Made by a program: the position numbers and the translations under genes | Shown: piece after piece, positions 5,882 through 7,208 of the stretch | How positions within the stretch are numbered: the stretch's first letter is position 1 | How the letters are laid out: the number at the start of each line of letters is the position of its first letter | Assembly (NCBI GenBank): GCA_032229885.1 | Contig: JAVYAJ010000358.1 | Location: forward strand, 1-7,208 | Length of the DNA: 7,208 nt | Source of the DNA: Anammoximicrobium sp032229885 | GTDB lineage: Bacteria > Planctomycetota > Planctomycetia > Pirellulales > Pirellulaceae | Direction: 5' to 3' | The notes under the pieces: generated by a model | Told to the model about the DNA's origin: nothing | What the model saw: only the letters and a program-made list of their open reading frames with translations | Databases searched by the model: none

Positions 5882-7117
5882 ATGCGAACCGCTTGGGCAC
5901 TCCTGCTCGCGCTGCCGCTGGCCGGGGTCTCGGTTTGCAAAGGCGCAGCGGAACCGGATACGCGTATTCGCGTCTCCGATCGCGAGTCGCCCGCGTGGGA
6001 ACAGATGGCGCGGCCCCCAGCCGAGGCAATCGGGTCGGGCGACGGAGACGAATGCGCCGGCGGCCCCGTGGCGGCGCTGACTCGACCACCCGAGTTCGCC
6101 CCCGCGGCGCCATCCGCCGCGGACCAGATTCTGCCAATCAACCTGGCGACCGCGTTGTATCTGTCCAACGCCCGGCCGCTGGTGATTGCGGCCGCCCAGG
6201 CCAGCGAAGCTCGGGCAGCGGCGCAACTGGAACAGGCTCGCGTCCTGTGGCTACCGAATCTGAGTCTGGGCATCGCGTACTACGATCACGCCGGCGCCGC
6301 GCAGACATCCGGCGGCAGCGTCATCTTTCCGCGCACCAGCGCGTTTGACGCGGGCGCGGGCGCCGCGCTGAGCCTGGGGGTGACCGACGCCATCTTTCGA
6401 CCGCTCGCCGCCCGCCGAGAACTGTCAGCCAAACAGTTCGAGGTGCAAGCGGCGCGAAACGACGCGCTGCTCGCCGTCGCCGCCGCCTTCTTCGACGTCC
6501 AGTATGCCCGCGGTCGCCTGGCGGCAACGGTCGACGCGGCAACAAAAGGCGAAGATCTGGTGCGCCGAGTCTCCGGCCTGGCGGAAAGCTTGGTCCCGGA
6601 AATCGAGATCGATCGCGCACGGGCCAGCCTGCTGGACTTGCAGCAGCAGGTGGCCGGCGCCCGAGGCGCGTGGCGCGTATCGAGCGCGCGGCTGGCTCGT
6701 GTCCTGCGTTTGAATCCGGCCGCCGTGATCGCACCGATCGAGCCGCCCCATCTTCAGGTCACCTTATTCGATCCGGCGATCGCCGTAGACCAACTGGTGC
6801 CCATCGGCCTGACGACGCGGCCCGAGCTGGCCTCGCAGCGCGCTTTGGTCGACGCGACGCTCGAACGCCTGCGGCAGGAACGGTTGCGGCCGTTGATCCC
6901 CAGTGTCGTGCTACAGGGCCGCGGACCGGAAGATGCGCTCAACGGCAGCTTGTTCGGGGGCGGACAAAATGGCCGTTTGGACACCTGGGGCGGCCGTAGC
7001 GATGTCGAGCTGGGGATGGTGTGGACGCTCCAAAACCTCGGCATGGGAAATCGCGCCGCGGTCCGCCAGCGCGCGGCCGAACAACAACAGTCGCTGATCG
7101 CCCTGTTCGAAACCTAG
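5882..7117 (+). CDS. TolC-family outer-membrane efflux channel, C-terminally truncated
   Basis: Probable outer-membrane partner of the pump, 411 residues. The N-terminus (MRTAWALLLALPLAGVSVC) is a signal peptide, which fixes the ATG at 5882; a weak GGAA lies about 8 nt upstream. A Pro/Ala-rich linker (about 24-85) precedes the channel domain. The first repeat covers about 86-275: helix INLATALYLSNARPLVIAAA, strands around WLPNLSLGIAYYDHAG and GAGAALSLGVTDAIF, then long Ala/Arg/Glu helices to LARVLRLNP. The second repeat starts at about 306 with LTTRPELASQRALVDATLERLRQERLRPLIPSV and strands DVELGMVWTLQNLG. It ends after GNRAAVRQRAAEQQQSLIALFET, where family members normally continue for about 100 residues with the two returning helices. 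Sequence after the TAG shows no coiled-coil continuation in any frame, suggesting deletion and not a single nonsense change. It is divergent from the permease-adaptor pair. Confidence 0.88.
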   Translation: MRTAWALLLALPLAGVSVCKGAAEPDTRIRVSDRESPAWEQMARPPAEAIGSGDGDECAGGPVAALTRPPEFAPAAPSAADQILPINLATALYLSNARPLVIAAAQASEARAAAQLEQARVLWLPNLSLGIAYYDHAGAAQTSGGSVIFPRTSAFDAGAGAALSLGVTDAIFRPLAARRELSAKQFEVQAARNDALLAVAAAFFDVQYARGRLAATVDAATKGEDLVRRVSGLAESLVPEIEIDRARASLLDLQQQVAGARGAWRVSSARLARVLRLNPAAVIAPIEPPHLQVTLFDPAIAVDQLVPIGLTTRPELASQRALVDATLERLRQERLRPLIPSVVLQGRGPEDALNGSLFGGGQNGRLDTWGGRSDVELGMVWTLQNLGMGNRAAVRQRAAEQQQSLIALFET

Positions 7118-7160
7118 CGCGGCCCGTCGCCGCAACCAAACAAGGGTCGAGAAATATTGG

Positions 7161-7165
7161 GGAGG
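7161..7165 (+). promoter_or_regulatory. Ribosome-binding site of the gene starting at 7169
   Basis: GGAGG within GGGGAGGACC just before the ATG at 7169. The core matches the 16S anti-Shine-Dalgarno well, though the 3-nt spacing is shorter than usual. It is the strongest such purine run seen in the window. Confidence 0.5.
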
Positions 7166-7168
7166 ACC

Positions 7169-7208
7169 ATGAATCACACGAATAAAGACATCGCGTCTAA
7201 CCGTTTGT
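7169..7208 (+). CDS. Start of an unidentified gene, cut by the window end
   Basis: Thirteen open codons (MNHTNKDIASNRL) follow a strong purine-rich ribosome site. The start lies 51 nt after the channel's stop codon and in the same frame, so it may belong to the same transcript. The composition (Asn, Lys, Ile) differs from the Arg/Ala-rich genes around it, but 13 residues are too few to identify a family. It could instead be a chance ATG. Confidence 0.4.
   Translation, partial: MNHTNKDIASNRL

Overview
The window is GC-rich bacterial DNA carrying one chromosomal locus for a tripartite RND (resistance-nodulation-division) efflux pump. The two inner parts, permease and periplasmic adaptor, lie on the minus strand. 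The outer-membrane channel is divergent on the plus strand. The permease and channel wording resembles RND/TolC proteins I associate with Planctomycetota and similar environmental phyla. Together with a GCAGAG-rich dispersed-type repeat at the left edge, this suggests an environmental Gram-negative of that kind. The taxonomic guess comes from remembered family resemblance and was not tested by a search.

Layout: 1-592 has no convincing gene. It holds an imperfect inverted repeat of GCAGAG units (1-73), a near-perfect palindrome (143-163) and otherwise featureless sequence. From 2224 down to 593 (minus) is an HlyD/AcrA-type adaptor, probably a lipoprotein, with an unusually long Arg-rich N-terminus and a Pro/Ser/Gly/Glu tail containing a 15-bp tandem repeat. 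From 5533 down to 2230 (minus) is an RND permease. Its reading frame is broken in a (CG)n run at about 3530-3538, so it appears as two overlapping ORFs that together cover the whole family length of about 1,100 residues. Positions 5545-5881 are the divergent intergenic region. From 5882 to 7117 (plus) is a TolC-family outer-membrane channel that stops early, in the second of its two helical repeats. A further gene probably starts at 7169 and runs off the window.

Working together, the permease would capture substrate and drive export with the proton gradient, the adaptor would bridge the periplasm, and the channel would open through the outer membrane. Two of the three parts look damaged: the permease is frameshifted and the channel lacks its C-terminal helices. 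This may be a decaying pump, or the window may contain assembly errors. I see no evidence of an entirely new system. The points most worth a second look are the two lesions, the replacement of the usual TM10 lysine in the permease, and the non-coding repeats.
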